Shown here: piece by piece, positions 1 through 10,441 of the stretch
Layout of the letters: the number at the start of each line of letters is the position of its first letter
How positions within the stretch are numbered: the first letter of the stretch is position 1
DNA from: Branchiostoma floridae
Taxonomy: Eukaryota > Chordata > Leptocardii > Amphioxiformes > Branchiostomatidae
DNA: 64,000 nucleotides
Assembly (NCBI RefSeq): GCF_000003815.2
Contig: NC_049989.1
Span: 9,486,540 to 9,550,539 of the forward strand
Reading direction: 5' to 3'
The notes under the pieces: model-generated
The model's input: only the letters and a program-made list of their open reading frames with translations
Told to the model about the DNA's origin: nothing
Database searches by the model: none
Translations under genes and position numbers: made by a program

Positions 1-64
1 TATAAAATTGACGAGGGTATTAAGGGGTTTTAGATGATGCTGATGTTGCGTGTTTTTTCGTCAG

Positions 65-817
65 GTTTCCAGTCAGGTGAGATCTATTGGGACGATGAAG
101 ATGACGACAACAATAACGGCAGGGGTGGCGAACTGCCTGACGGGACCTACAACCGTAACACCCTGATCAGGTACTGCTGTCGGAACGACGGGAGCGCCAA
201 CAGACACATCTCACTCCCCAACCGCAGCCCCTTCTACCTCTTCCGCTACAGACAGGGCTGTCAGAAGGTGAGAATGATGATAATAACTTTATTATACAGC
301 ATATGGCAACTTGTACATAGAATATAGTAAGCTAATCTACAATATCAAAGACCATGGCATGTGGTATAGGATAAGTGTATCATATACTAGTATGTACTTG
401 CTCATTTGACATCTCTCACTCTTTCTATCTTTCTTTCTCTCTCTTGAAATTCTGATATAGAAGACGACAGATGTGTACTGCACATATCATGATATTCAAT
501 AAAAAAATGTATACTACATGTAGTTCTGAATAGAATTAATTGGTTTATTTATTCTTGACTATAAAAAAATAATTGCGTCGACTTTTACAACATCAACAAT
601 TGTCAACTTACTTGGCTTGTAATACTTACAGCAAAAGGCACAGAGGATAAAACATAGTATGATATCTTGTTTACAGGTTGCCGGAATGAACGTCAGGGAA
701 GAGTTTTTCCGTTGGGACGACGAGGATGACGATAATAAAAACCGCCGCCAGGGGGCGCATCCGTACGACGATGGCGGAAACAGCAATCATCGCCTTCACT
801 ACTGTTACTATTCGTAA
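65..817 (+). CDS. ApeC (apextrin C-terminal) domain protein, 3' part only
   Basis: Two terminal coding exons are visible, 65-267 and 677-817 (stop TAA 815-817); the gene starts left of the window. The first exon is preceded by TCAG and ends AAG|GTGAG; the second follows TTTACAG. The product has the paired acidic motif WDDEDDDN, a CC pair, a PFYLFRY...GCQ segment and the C-terminal end HYCYYS. The same exon sizes (203 nt, then a short last exon), phases and motifs recur in the complete ApeC gene at 12779-17740, so I read this as a paralogue. ApeC domains are known from amphioxus apextrin-like proteins, where they bind bacterial cell-wall components; that role is inferred here. A candidate AATAAA lies at 1077-1082, beside the assembly gap. 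The N-terminal domain type is unknown. Confidence 0.8.
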
Positions 818-1076
818 TAGTCTTGAGCGACAATGTTTAACGATTTGTTGCATACAGCCAATCCAGAAATGTATCGGCACACGTGTATATTATATGTATA
901 TATGATATTCTCAGATGTTTTTAAAAAGCACTGAACAAATCAAGCAACAGGTCGATATGATTAACACGTTCTTTTAGATTTGGCAGTATCACAAGTAACG
1001 TTACTGGGGATCTTCTTATTTTTTTGGTAGAGTTCTAGAAAGTTCGATCACCTGTAATTTCATGAAAGGAAAACAG

Positions 1077-1082
1077 AATAAA
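1077..1082 (+). terminator. Candidate polyadenylation signal of the left ApeC gene
   Basis: AATAAA 260 bp after the ApeC stop codon and 58 bp before the run of Ns. It is the first canonical hexamer on this strand downstream of the stop. Not proven, because the sequence after it is missing. Confidence 0.35.
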
Positions 1083-1139
1083 GAGCTTTATGTGAACTAC
1101 ACATTGGTTTTGGTGTGACTTCTTGGTTAGATCAATAAG

Positions 1140-1239
1140 NNNNNNNNNNNNNNNNNNNNNNNNNNNNNNNNNNNNNNNNNNNNNNNNNNNNNNNNNNNNN
1201 NNNNNNNNNNNNNNNNNNNNNNNNNNNNNNNNNNNNNNN
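1140..1239. other. Assembly gap (100 N)
   Basis: Exactly 100 N, the usual placeholder for a scaffold gap of unknown size. It lies between the tail-to-tail ends of the left ApeC gene and the GLUT-type gene, so the true distance between them is unknown. Confidence 0.99.
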
Positions 1240-1425
1240 TGCCCCAACTGCTGATTAGCTTGGGGACTGATGGATGGACGGCTAAAATAAGAGTAATTTT
1301 CTAAACTATACTATCGTGAGGACAAAATCAGCTATTATGAATCCAACACTCACCCATTTGACACAACATTGTTACGATATTTGCCCTTGATGGCAAATTT
1401 ATAGCAATGTTGTAAGAGTTTTAAT

Positions 1426-4400
1426 CTACAAGTACGTTGTACCCCAGTAAGCATCGTTCGATATGCCGATGGGTGCTTCTCCGCTTGCGTCGTCCTGAAC
1501 ACCAAACAGCTTCTGGATGTCTTCGAATGTCTTGTTCTTGGTCTCAGGCACCTTGACTGCGACGAAGATGCACAGCAGAACGCAAACCGCCATGAAGATG
1601 AGAAACGTCAGGGCACCAATCCTAGCCTGGTAACGGAAAACGGCAGACTGTCACTGACGAAAGTTAGCTGAATGCTGTTTGAAACGTCATGATCGTATGA
1701 TGATCGCACGAAGATTGTGACCAGGCCCTTACCTGTAGTATGGGGAACACCAATCCCACGACGCCATTGGCGACAAAGTTGGCACTGCCGCCGATCATGA
1801 AGGCTGCCGGTCGCGCCCCCTGGCGGAACATCTCACCAGTGATGATGTACGGGATCGGGCCTACAACAGGAGTTACAACATTTCATCAGCTTGCTTAGCG
1901 TTTGATGACGTTGCTAATGCCAGCGATGGATAGAAACCATGTGTTTATAAACGCAATGCAACAGAAATGACAAAACGGTATTCTAAACATTCGCTCAATA
2001 TGTTCCCACGCATTGAGATCGACAAGATATGGAAGAAAATTATTTTCAGATATCAAGGAACTTGCTGATGTTTATGAAGCTAAAGCTATGGCACCGTTTG
2101 ATATCTCATTTCGCGACACAACGCAAGAGTGAACAGGTTTTACCAAGTCCAATGGCGAAGGCGATGATGTAGATGATGACGAAGACGATGCTGAGATAGG
2201 CGATCCACTGGTACGGGTCCACGAAAGGGGCAGCAGTTGACATCGTGGTGTTAGGATCCCCTGTGTTGAAAAAAGAAGATACAGGTTTTGAGTTTGATAA
2301 CACAGGGCTATACTTTGTGATTTTGAATTAAAATAAATGTCATCATTATTGTCTTTTAGGTAGAGTTGCCTATCGAGCTTTGATTCCTAGGTTAGATTTC
2401 AGTTTCCAAGTTTGTCGTGTCATAGTTTTATTTGAAAGTTTGAGTTGTCCATACCTGTTGCATTGGGAAGAACACAAGCGCCAGCAGAATCTAAGACTCC
2501 AGTCGACCACCGACCCTGCTGACAGCCGCATTCGCAGAACAGGTTCTGAACGAACGGTCAAAAACGCAAATAAAGGTAATAAAAGGTTGATATGGGTCTT
2601 ACTTGTACGCCTGTATAGCCTGTACTTGTACGCATACAAAACTGGAGGCGGCTGACCGTTAATGCAGACAAACAAACAAAACAAAAATATTTATGTTACA
2701 TAAGATTCTGTTGTCCTTTGGGTGCTAGCCTTGGTACTGCTTGGACCACTGTGACGTTACATCGTACATATTTTGTAGTCTGTTATACGTTACGGCGGTT
2801 TACTGATCTGAACAAACAAAACGAAAACCAACTAAACAGAATAAAACACTCACCTCCGTCAGACCTAGGGTAACCGTCAGGACGGCAAATGAGAACGCCA
2901 TGATGGCGACACCCCACAGAAGAAGGGCCTTCCTCCCTGCCCTGTCAACAACCATCATCTGAACAAACAACATTAGTTACTGTTAATGTCTAAATTTTCC
3001 CAGCGGTCTTATGTTCGCGGTTTTCACCGCAAAAATCTGGTTCTGTCATCCACTCGCCTACTCCCTTGTCTAGGCACTGCGTACATGTACTGTTCTGTCC
3101 GTCTATATCACCCTTGAAGAGTCGCTAGTAGGTCTGAGACCGTGCACTGCATTGGTTTCCGACTGGCTGCTCCGTGAGGGCAACCGGGTGTTTATGTTAT
3201 GCTGCTGTAGCGCTACTATTGTTTAAACTGCGAATACTCAATTTTCTCTCTTAGCAATTTTAAAATTGCCGCGAACTTAAACCCATTTTCAGTATTGTCC
3301 TCTGGGCGATCCCGCGCCCGAGCCAGCTTAGGCTAGGTTCCCGTGATTTCCGAAACGGGGCCCGGTCGGGATTTTTGCGGAAACGAAAAAAAGGGTTTAC
3401 CAAGGAACATACACAAGTTATTCTCTTGACTATTTTTTTTTTTAAGTTGTGTGTTTTGCTGCCTTTCTTTTCATATTTTGTCGTTTCCGAAAGCTACCCG
3501 GCCGGGTGCAGCCGGGTGCCGGGTTTATTAGTCTAGTTGCCAGCTAAAGATCACGCAGAATCTCGCCCTGTCGAAATCTCGCGAGCGCGCACGAAAACGA
3601 GGCGAAACCTGGCCCGCAGCTGTGATGTCAGAAATGGCTCCCTCAGCCGGTTCCTCATCTTCTCCGGTATTGGGACCTAGGCCTTACCGAGGCGACCGTC
3701 GCCAGCACGTTGATCCCGCCCACCCCGATGGTCCCGTAGTCGCTGAACTCCCCAGGAACCCCCGCCTGGAGGAAGATCGATGTGGAGTAGAACAAAATCT
3801 GAAAAATAATTTCAAATGTGTCATCAATTGTAGTATTAAAGGAGCATCACCTAAAATATCAATCAGCATTATACCGCCATGTAAAGAGAGAAGGTAAAAT
3901 TGTTACACATCTGTTCTTTCGAAAAAAAAGTCGAACAGTCTTGTACAAGTGACATGATATATATATGATTTGTTATCAAAGCATATATAAGAGATAGTCG
4001 TACCGCAGCTACTCCAGAAAACGGTTGCCCAAGCCAGACCAGGACGCAGATCAACAGCTGAGGACGCAGGGAACGAGACTTGATCAGTGCTAGCAGGCTC
4101 ATCTTCGGTTCCTTCAGTTCGTTCTCGTGCTCAGTCTTCATCTCCTGCATGTAGACATCTTGGTTGATGTGTGCTCCCTGCAGCTTCACAAGTGCTGATG
4201 GCAAAGATCATGAATAGAGTGCGTGTCACATTAGGTCATGAATAAAGTGCCCTGCACACGTGTCCCAACCAACCCAAGCTAGCCTCCATACCACACCTCC
4301 CTTGTTTGTGGATTTCTGTTGCTGAACTGGCTTTGATTATCTTTTTCAGCCATGCCCCTCAGCAGCTTGCTATGTAACTGCACGGGCATTTGGTCAAAAT

Positions 4401-7162
4401 CTTCACTTCAGAAGCACACAATGCTGATGTACGTTAAGAAATTTCCTTTTCCCAAAGACACACGAATATTGATCATGTCTACTACTTAAAGCATTGTTAA
4501 CAAGCGATATCTGAAAGGGACAATTCAATGAAAGTCCAATTCGTTCCCAAGTGGTACCCATGTGCTCGTTCATTTTCTTTTACCAATTATTCATTGACGC
4601 AAATCATAGTAATTCAGTGTTATGATAATGAACAGGTAGCCTATGTTACAATGTGAATTTTGATGTATTACACTTCAAATGAAAATGGCACCTTAAATTA
4701 TTATCATGCACTCACCAGTAGCATCTCTATCTTATCTGACCAAAGCCAATGGTAATAGAGTGTGTCTTACAAACCTCTCCTTGAAGCTTCCGGGTCGTCT
4801 TTATCTATGAGCAGACACCTTGGGCTCTCGGGAAGAAACATCATGCAGGAGGACTGGAGTACAGCAGGGATAACGTAAAAACCCAGCAGATACGGCCATC
4901 TCTCTTCACTTCCTTTGGTGGTAAACAAATAAGATGTTAAAACTATGAAGCTAGTATTGAACGAAATAGTTTGAATACAAGACAACGTTTCTTTAGAAAA
5001 AGAACAAATATTAAAAGGTGAACGTGTCATAAGTTTCTTCCGCGAGGAATTTGCTGGCAAACGTTTCTATACACTTCTGCTACCTTCCTCGGTGCAATGA
5101 TTACCGGATCAACTAGGCGGCGCTGCAGCTGGAAGAATGCGGTCCCAAACATGACCAAGCTTGTATTACCCAGAACACGGTCATGATTTATCATAGCCTT
5201 AACTTAAGGAAGGTAACAGAAAGACTGCGGAGGTGTTTATAGGCAGATACCTCCTGGTGGCGTATCAAAGAACTTTATCATATTATGTTATTTATCTATT
5301 CACAAATATGATAAAATTATTCACGTATGCTCACTCACTTACCAAGAATCTGCTGAAGCCCCAATATCTGGGAGACCAGAATGCCGATAGTTAGGAAGAC
5401 CGGTGGAGTAGTTCCTATGGCACCGCGCAGGTTGGGTGGCGACACTTCCGCCAGGTACATCGAAGCCACCATAAGGGCACAGCCTGGTTCCAAAAACGGA
5501 ATCTTAAATGTGACTACCACGTTTAAATGTTATAGCTGTAGTTTTAACTATCTACTGCATCTTCAACATGGAAGAAGAAGACGCTCATTTTGCATACTTC
5601 TCCCTTCTTCTAGATCCCTACTCTTTACTTTCCGTCTGTAGTTGATGAGGGAGTAGAGTTCTGCGACCCCATACCTCCACCAATTCCAAATCTTGATTAC
5701 TAGTAGTATGTCTTCTAGAACACTGACCGTCACACACACGTCTTCCCTTGAGTTATATAAAAGTCATGCCATAATGAAAAATCACTCTGTACGATATGAA
5801 TATCCAAATAGATATACATACTCAAATAATGATTATGGCATTATTAATAATGATAACTTTGTAGCAGCAGCCAAGTACACAACTTACTAGGTACACTCTT
5901 TACCGGGTATAAAGTCTTGTATAGTATCTGAGTATAACTAGGCTACAGAAAGTCACACCGAAACCTTAAGACTTGATGGACCGTGCTAGGGGTGGGTACC
6001 GGACTACCGGTACAGAAGATCCGGTCCAGGTCCAAAGGATTAGGTCCAGGTCCGGACCTGAACCTGGACCTGATTGTTTGTGAAAAGTTGTGAATTGGCG
6101 ACACTCAACACAATGGTCCCATTTTGCTACCAAGAAATCTATTTGTTGGAGTATTCGACTCCCAAGGGCGTGTCTAAAACATACAAGGCTAACTGCTAAA
6201 TGTACGATTGAATGTTAAACTCCGCAGAAATGACTATAAACTCTACTTAACTTCTCTCTGGTCATTTTCTTCGACCGGCAAGCTCCAAAACGTATGAATG
6301 ACTGCTCATATAATCTGTTTGTTTTCTGATAGGTCCAACATCCGGTTCACCGATTATTTTCAGGTCCATTTTTTTCGGACCGGTCCAACAAGAAGAACCG
6401 ATTTTGCACCGGTATGATGTACAGGTACCCATCCGTAGACCGTACCATTGTGCACCCCCATGATGGTCCTCCCTACGATGATCATCTGGAATGACGTCTG
6501 CATCTTAGAGCCCCACATCAGCAGGGCCCCCGAGACAGACAGCAGGTTGATGGACACCATTGTCCATTTTCTACGTAATAAGGTATATATATAATATCGT
6601 GAGCGGCCATTACTGTAAAGTTCGTCAGATTTCGAGGAACTGATCGTCTAACAAGCTTCCAATTAGGGTCTCACTGAATACCGAAAACAATCGAAAATAA
6701 CTTTCAGTAATTACCGAAAACAACTGAAAACAACTTTCACTAAATACCGAAAACAACCGAAAAAACTACCGGAAACAACCGAAAGCAAATGACCGTAGGT
6801 AACATAGTTTTTGGTTGTTTTCGGTATTTAGTGAGACCGATTCCAATGGTGTGGTTATCTTGCAATTAACTCATTTGCTCATAAAGTTCTAAACAACAAC
6901 CTGAGATATTTCAATGTCAATCGAAAATATGCCATTACCTTTACATTTTAACTCATTCGATGAAACAATGAGCCTTTTATGAAACCAATGTCATTACCTT
7001 TTGAATCACCCTCATAAAACTGCATGGCGTGATATCACATATAGAAGCTGTGGATTCACTGGTGTTGCACAGTCGAAGATTTTCGTCAAAACCCTTTTCA
7101 TTGGTTTGAAAGTTAGAGATTTTCTATGAGTTGTTGAAACGTATTTCCTAGCACCAAGGAAG

Positions 7163-7220
<58 letters not shown>

Positions 7221-8929
7221 CCTCCTTGCTAGCACGTACCTTCCAAGAAATGACCCGGTGAGAGGCCCGACCAGAAGTGAGCCGACCAGCCCGCCCAGGC
7301 AGTAGATGGACACGGTGCACGACCACAGTATGGTAAACTGATCGCTGCCCAGTTCGACACCAAAGATGGAAAAGTACGACTCACTATAGAATCTCTTGAG
7401 CACCTGTTATGGTCATGCAGCAAGTTAAGATACTAAAAATAGAGGAATGGTAATGGTCCTTATAATTCCTATCTAGTTTCTCGAGTAATACCTTGCTTTT
7501 TTTTAATACAAATTTAAGGACTTTAATATTGTCGGTCCATTTTCGTAGAAGAAATTATCTTTTTTCGTCATGGTAAGGGGGTTCTATTTCTAGAACTGGC
7601 ATTCACTCTATTATGCAGGGATAATAAGAATCCTAAATGATCATGAACACTCCGAACAAGCAACTAAAAATATCTTATGATTATAACTTTAAATCTGCTG
7701 TATTTACAATCAAACATGTACTTGCCTTGGATCGTGCTTGATATAAAATATACATTACACAATCGGTATCGAAAGACGAGCTTTGTAAAAGCCCAGCCTG
7801 TATCATTTTCACTTTAGAGCAAGAATATTGACTAGTTTAACAAATGATGGGTGATGTTCACGGACCTGTTGAGGTACATTCAGCACACCGATGGTGTATC
7901 CGTACTGGAAAGGCCCCAGAGCGGCGATAAACACACAGAAGGCCAGAAGGAAAGTCAACTTCTGAAAGGCAACATATATTTACTCATAAGTCGTGACACA
8001 GTTGTACGTTCCGGTCGTCGGGGTCAAAACCACACGAGACCACCTCATTAGAGGCGTCCCAAAAGGAACGCTTATCATCGCTGCCGTCAACGCCCGTTGC
8101 ACGGAGCACACGGCAGACCCGCACGACTGTATTTATGTGCTAGTTATCGTAAGACAAAGATAGCGCATCTTTGGACAAAATGGCCTGATGAATCCGACGA
8201 ATCCGAAATCGTGCATCATAGCGAATACTGAATGTTTCCGAGCGAGTCCGGACAAATCCATGATCCTTACTCCAATACGAAAGTTCACCGCAAATCAAAA
8301 CCACTGATTCGGGCACCGTATATACGTCTCGGATACGAGTTTCCACGAATCCTGACGGATACGGTGGTGTACCTGGTTAAATCCGTGATTTTGTTTTGAA
8401 ATTTTATATTGATATTAAACATTAACGACAACATAACACCGCACTATCAATATTTATTTACAATGACCTTTGATAAGTGCAAAAAGGAATCACAGCGAAT
8501 CCGACTGCCGGGATTCAGCGGATCCCTGTCTCCACAGACGCCGTAAAATATGCGCGAAATTTCAGGGATTTCCGAATTACCCACAACACACCGCTCCAGT
8601 GGAGATTTTGCAAGATCCTTACAAAATACGAGGAGCGGAATTTTGCGTATTTGTAGAAATGACATAGGCCACAAGGGGGCGGACGACGAATCCGACGCGT
8701 ATCCCAGACCCGGGACTTATGTATTCGTGAAGTACCCACAAGACCGTTAGTTTGTTCTTTTAGTAGATCTCTCCATGAACAATGGATTTCTTTAAAAAAA
8801 AAAGGTTTACAGAATTTCATATTATGATATCTGAATATCATCATATCATTTAATGTTACATTGCCTAGTACTTACCCCTGTCGTGGCTTCAGAGAGGTCC
8901 ACCTCGGTTTTGGTATTGTCTCTCTTCAT
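1426..8929 (-). CDS. Facilitative hexose transporter, SLC2A/GLUT family (class II-like)
   Basis: Thirteen coding exons in transcript order: 8929-8876, 7961-7866, 7403-7240, 6570-6446, 5483-5343, 5194..., here read as 4912-4775 after 5483-5343, then 4194-4004, 3798-3688, 2958-2854, 2545-2455, 2260-2144, 1860-1733, 1626-1426. All phases agree and give 553 residues. GLUT signatures appear in order: QYGYTIGVLNVPQ in helix 1, GRK after helix 2, GRTIMG in helix 4, EVSPPNLRGA, PESPR after helix 6, DRAGRK between helices 8 and 9, GPIPY in helix 10 and PETKNKTFEDI at the tail. The helix 7 QLS of class I transporters is replaced by GQPFSGVAA and the PIPW tryptophan by tyrosine, which with RPAAFMIGGS resembles GLUT5/7/9/11. 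An extra exon (2455-2545) lengthens the outer loop before helix 10. Introns carry several transposons. Substrate cannot be told from sequence. Confidence 0.88.
2144..2545 (-). other. Exons coding an enlarged cysteine-containing extracellular loop of the GLUT
   Basis: Exon 2545-2455 (91 nt, phase 0 to 1) codes four cysteines (LFCECGC ... ACV) and ends in NATG; exon 2260-2144 continues DPNTTMS before helix 10 (QWIAYLSI). Together they put about 40 residues between helices 9 and 10, where human GLUT1 has only a few. Two N-glycosylation sequons, NAT and NTT, fall in the loop. Phase only works if the 91-nt exon is included, which supports it. Confidence 0.65.
2989..3300. repeat. Decayed 'TTCGCGG' inverted-repeat element in a GLUT intron
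   Basis: Both ends contain TTCGCGG/CCGCGAA blocks (about 3014-3030, and GCCGCGAACTTAAA near 3270) like the better preserved element at 28700-28916. It looks like an old copy of the same nonautonomous family with other sequence between. Boundaries are approximate. Confidence 0.4.
5987..6437. mobile_element. hAT-like nonautonomous element at a GLUT splice donor
   Basis: It begins TAGGGGTGGGTACC and ends GGTACCCATCCGTA, and is flanked by 8-bp duplications gaccgtgc (5979-5986) and gaccgtac (6438-6445), 7 of 8 identical. A second copy of about the same length is at 17953-18395. TIRs starting TAGGG with 8-bp duplications fit hAT elements. It has no coding capacity. The right-hand duplication is the first eight bases of a GLUT intron. 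Confidence 0.7.
6664..6839. mobile_element. Short inverted-repeat element (hAT-like MITE) in a GLUT intron
   Basis: The ends TAGGGTCTCACTGAATACCG and GGTATTTAGTGAGACCG are inverted copies of each other over about 30 bp. Internal repeats of the ACCGAAAACAACTG type fill the middle. The flanks cttccaat (6656-6663) and attccaat (6840-6847) agree at 7 of 8 positions, consistent with an 8-bp target duplication. Confidence 0.65.
7155..7234. repeat. (TA)n microsatellite inside a short palindrome
   Basis: About 28 TA units (7164-7219) flanked by inverted arms: CACCAAGGAAGTTAT on the left and ATAACCTCCTTGCTAGC on the right. It lies in the GLUT intron just after the donor of exon 7403-7240. The arm motif AACCTCCTTG also occurs near 19240 and as a palindrome at 30184-30204, so the TA array may have grown inside a tiny inverted-repeat element. 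Confidence 0.7.
8060..8870. other. GLUT first intron, unassigned sequence
   Basis: No coding exon was found between the first two GLUT exons. The stretch 8170-8720 repeats GAATCCGA-type words (near 8190, 8200, 8500 and 8690), which suggests repeat-derived DNA, but I found no clear ends or target duplication. Confidence 0.35.
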
Positions 8930-9462
8930 TTCTTATTCTGCCTCCTCCTGCAGATAATGAAGTCGTGAAATCAAACATTTTGAAATAGGACTATGGTATG
9001 CTAGAGAATCCACTTGTCTCCATAATTGGCTAAAAGAACGTTTCATAATGTTAATTTCTTTCTACATTTTGGCACTTTGAAACACAAACAATGGACTTGA
9101 TGACGTTATTTTGCGATTAAACTGACCTGAACAAACAAGATAAACTGCAGCCCTCCATCGTACATGTACGTCACGGTCATTCCGTTCACCATGTTCATCA
9201 TGTACCACACTTGACAGCACCAGCGTTGTCTTGGTGCCCTTACACAAGCGGAGCACGCGTGAAACGGAGCCAGGTTAAATTACATTTAATCTATGTGCAG
9301 CTTTGTACACGTTGGGATCGGAGTGTTTACAAGTTCATGGCTGGCACGGCACAATACAATACAAAGAAACGTGAACGGTTTAGTGTTGCAGAAACCTAAT
9401 CTAAATTTAGGTTACTAGTATTCAAGCGTGAGCTTGAACTTTTCACCCCACAGCCTGCATGC
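8930..9462 (-). other. GLUT 5' flank with a possible non-coding leader exon
   Basis: Upstream of the GLUT start codon a splice-acceptor-like CTGCAG sits at 8953-8948, so the ATG exon may begin at 8947 and be preceded by a leader exon. A donor-like TTCAG|GTCAG occurs near 9126. No TATA box or clear transcription start was seen. Nothing else could be assigned. Confidence 0.3.
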
Positions 9463-9580
9463 ATGCATGGAATGGGAACCAATGTGAGAAAGGAGTAAAA
9501 ACAGAGAGAAACAAATCCTAACTCCCGGGATTCGAACCTAATCTTTAAGCAGATCTTGCGTGGCATAAGATAGTAGTATC
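9463..9580 (-). repeat. tRNA-derived SINE fragment, left copy
   Basis: On the minus strand it contains GGTTCGAATCCCGGG (around 9528-9542), matching the RNA polymerase III B box and T arm. The same roughly 75-bp block recurs at 10366-10441 with about 85-90% identity by eye. It runs at 9539 into a fragment starting TAATCTTTAAGCAGATC that resembles the end of the elements at 19660 and 27877. No full tRNA fold was found. Confidence 0.5.
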
Positions 9581-9800
9581 ATATTAAAGCAGGGGAAGGA
9601 GTTTAGCTGGAAGAGAAGTAAATTGGCCACGCTTCGCCGAATCCGGGCTGCCAGATTACAAACCCATACTCTAAACCTCTACGCGGAAAGGCTTAAAACC
9701 GTTTGGCATGGTCAGTCTAGCAATCCTTGAACCCCACTCTTACACTGCTCCCCCTTTTTATTTTCAAGATACGTCCTCGAATCTCCGTGTTCAATACACA

Positions 9801-10361
9801 TGTGTGGCACATCTCTAGCCTGTTACTTACTGTGTGGCACATCTCTAGCCTATTACTTACTGTGTGGCACATCTCTAGCCTGTTACAGTGTGGCACATCT
9901 CTAGCCTGTTACAGTGTGGCACATCTCTAGCCCGTTACTTACTGTGTGGCACATATCTAGCCTGTTACTGTGTGGCACATCTCTAGCCTGTTACAGTGTG
10001 GCACATCTCTAGTCTGTTACTTACTGTGTGGCACATCTCTAGCCTGTTACAGTGTGGCACATCTCTAGCCTGTTACAGTGTGGCACATCTCTAGCCTGTT
10101 ACAGTGTGGCACATCTCTAGCCTGTTACTTACTGTGTGGCACATCTCTAGCCTGTTACTTACTGTGTGGCACATCTCTAGCCTGTTACTGTGTGGCACAT
10201 CTCTAGCCTGTTACTGTGTGGCACATCTCTAGCCTGTTACTTACTGTGTGGCACATCTCTAGCCTGTTACTCACAGTGTGGCACATCTCTAGCCTGTTAC
10301 TTACTGTGTGGCACATCTCTAGCCTGTTACAGTGTGGCACATCTCTAGCCTGTTACTCACA
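9801..10361. repeat. Minisatellite, about 20 copies of a 26/30-bp unit
   Basis: The unit is GTGGCACATCTCTAGCCTGTTAC plus either AGT or TTACTGT, giving 26- and 30-bp versions that alternate irregularly. Copies are nearly identical, so the array is young or homogenised. It is not CRISPR: there are no unique spacers and the host is an animal. It sits between two direct SINE-like copies. Confidence 0.92.
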
Positions 10362-10365
10362 GGGT

Positions 10366-10441
10366 CTGCATGGGAACCAATGTAAGAAAGGAGTAGAAAC
10401 AGAAAGAAGCAAATCCTGACTCTTGGGATTCGAACCCAGCC
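10366..10441 (-). repeat. tRNA-derived SINE fragment, right copy
   Basis: The partner of the fragment at 9463-9545, again with GGTTCGAATCCC on the minus strand (10427-10438). The two lie in the same orientation at the two ends of the minisatellite. Confidence 0.5.

Noticed and set aside
1035-1247. Minus-strand open frame across the N run
   Set aside because: The frame is open only because N codons are not stops.
9062-9256. Coding exon upstream of the GLUT start
   Set aside because: There is a donor-like site, but no homology and no way to join it in frame to MKRDNTK. At most it is a non-coding leader.
9528-9542. tRNA gene on the minus strand
   Set aside because: Only a B-box/T-arm match is present. 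No acceptor stem or anticodon arm was found, and the block is repeated, so it is a SINE fragment.
9801-10361. CRISPR-like array
   Set aside because: Units are contiguous with no unique spacers, and the window is an animal genome.
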